7,251 nucleotides of DNA from an uncultured Lachnobacterium sp. (GTDB lineage Bacteria; Bacillota; Clostridia; Lachnospirales; Lachnospiraceae): contig URLU01000111.1 of assembly GCA_900548765.1 (NCBI GenBank), positions 1 to 7,251 on the forward strand, given 5' to 3'. Below are positions 6,469 through 7,251 of this stretch, one piece after another. A model generated the notes under the pieces. The model ran no database searches and was not told where the DNA came from. It saw nothing but the letters and a program-made list of their open reading frames with translations. Each line of letters opens with the position of its first letter. The first letter of the stretch is position 1. The position numbers and the translations under genes were made by a program.

Positions 6469-7152
6469 TTACTCTTCTTTTTCAATGCCATTCTCCTCTA
6501 TATAGTCTAAGAGGTCCTGTTTGAATTGTTCCCAGGCATCCTCATGCTCCACATAATACTTAGGACAATTCTTGCCGGTCACATCATAGTGCCTGATTAC
6601 ATCATCCACAGACAAATCATACCGCCCCATAAGCCAGGTGGTAAGCTTTATGAGCGACTCATATGTATTGCCATTGAATTTGCCCGTTTCGTCCTCTATG
6701 CAGCATTCTATAGATATGGTGTCTGAATTTCTGTCGTTTGAGGCATATGAGATTTCATTACAAGGTATGCACTGGACTATTTCCCCGTCCAGGCCTATGA
6801 CAAAATGGCTGCTCGCCTTGGTCTCATGGGTCTCTGCCAGATTTTCAAAATAGCTCCTGTTCTGGATTGCAGTGGTTCCCGGATTGGCTGTATAATGAAC
6901 CACTATACCATTGACCTGCTCAAGGGCAGCTCCCGGTCTTGAATATTCATTTACTGTAAGAAGCTCCACATCCAGCTCCGGCTGGTCTGCCACATATTTT
7001 GTAACTGTGACCTCGGTCTGCTTCTCTTCCTCTGTTGTTTTATTTTTCTGAACTGTCACAATTGTTACAATAATCATAATAGATGCAACAAGTATTAAAA
7101 ACGCTGTTACCAGCCTAACAAATAATTGTCTTTGTCTCTCTTCTTTTCTCAT
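6469..7152 (-). CDS. Membrane-anchored N-acetylmuramoyl-L-alanine amidase (Amidase_2)
   Basis: A 227-residue protein with a basic N terminus (M-R-K-E-E-R-Q-R), one hydrophobic helix at 11-34 and a charged linker (36-60), so it is probably held in the membrane with the enzyme outside. No signal-peptidase site is obvious. Residues 75-215 form the zinc-dependent Amidase_2/PGRP fold (PF01510). V-V-H86-Y-T carries the first zinc ligand, S-S-H116-F-V-I-G the conserved core segment, and R-H188-Y-D-V-T-G-K-N-C196-P the second His and the Cys ligand, with K194 near the active site. This set predicts cleavage of the amide bond between N-acetylmuramic acid and L-alanine. No separate wall-binding domain is present, so a role in wall remodelling or turnover near the membrane is likely. 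The ATG has AAGGG seven bases upstream. A TATAAT at 7168-7173 lies too close to that site to be a convincing promoter; transcription may come from upstream. Confidence 0.92.
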   Translation of the reverse strand: MRKEERQRQLFVRLVTAFLILVASIMIIVTIVTVQKNKTTEEEKQTEVTVTKYVADQPELDVELLTVNEYSRPGAALEQVNGIVVHYTANPGTTAIQNRSYFENLAETHETKASSHFVIGLDGEIVQCIPCNEISYASNDRNSDTISIECCIEDETGKFNGNTYESLIKLTTWLMGRYDLSVDDVIRHYDVTGKNCPKYYVEHEDAWEQFKQDLLDYIEENGIEKEE

Positions 7153-7179
7153 CTGTGTTCCCTTATTATTATATCTTTT

Positions 7180-7251
7180 CTACCTGCCGAGCTTCCCACA
7201 CACTAACTTTCGATAATCAGATGATATACAGTTGTTTTGCAGAACAAAATA
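7180..7251 (-). CDS. Possible 3' end of an upstream gene (partial)
   Basis: On the minus strand one frame is open from the right edge to a TAG at 7180-7182 (23 codons), while the other two frames stop sooner. The peptide ends with basic residues (Y-R-K-L-V-C-G-K-L-G-R). If real, its stop lies 27 bases before the amidase ATG, consistent with one operon. An open stretch this short occurs often by chance, and I do not recognise the family. Confidence 0.3.
   Translation of the reverse strand, partial: YFVLQNNCISSDYRKLVCGKLGR

Noticed and set aside
7168..7173. TATAAT as the amidase promoter
   Set aside because: A start site about seven bases downstream would fall in the ribosome binding site, and no -35 is present at 16-18 bases; transcription from upstream is more likely.

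Overview
The window looks like chromosomal DNA of a low-to-moderate GC Firmicute, most likely a gut Lachnospiraceae (Roseburia/Agathobacter/Eubacterium rectale type). This is inferred from strong GGAGG-type ribosome binding sites, frequent TTG starts, TATAAT -10 boxes, a chromosomal TraX-family gene, a DUF3990 cassette and a multi-sensor GGDEF/EAL protein. It cannot be proved without a database search.

Layout, left to right. Positions 1-100 are unusually GC-rich (65 of 100 bases) and can fold into a nested multi-hairpin structure; I see no supportable gene there, and 101-187 is featureless AT-rich DNA. Positions 188-1315 hold a compact two-gene accessory cassette on the minus strand: an extended -10 promoter, a DUF3990 (ADP-ribosyltransferase-like) gene starting at a TTG, and a small acidic partner gene coupled to it by a TAATG overlap. 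It ends in a perfect terminator hairpin that contains the partner's stop codon. Sampled lines of the cassette are about 30% GC, against roughly 40-45% in the operon to the right, which suggests horizontal acquisition. Positions 1421-2158 on the plus strand encode a TraX-family integral membrane protein. The 160-base convergent gap after it carries a bidirectional terminator that is 29/33 identical to the cassette terminator.

Positions 2320-7152 on the minus strand form a tight, probably co-transcribed series. It begins with a membrane-anchored N-acetylmuramoyl-L-alanine amidase, continues with a HEAT-repeat/THUMP-like class I methyltransferase of the UPF0020 (RlmKL/Trm14) type, and ends with a soluble GAF-PAS-GGDEF-EAL c-di-GMP protein. 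An open frame entering from the right edge (7180-7251) may be the 3' end of another member. The operon joins cell-wall hydrolysis or recycling, RNA modification and c-di-GMP signalling; the products need not share a pathway.

The points most worth a second look are: the DUF3990/partner pair as a candidate toxin-antitoxin or defence module; an EAL domain that keeps its name motif but has lost two residues needed for phosphodiesterase activity, beside an intact GGDEF motif lacking its inhibitory I-site arginine; the repeated terminator with a compensatory base-pair change; and the structured GC-rich element at the left edge.
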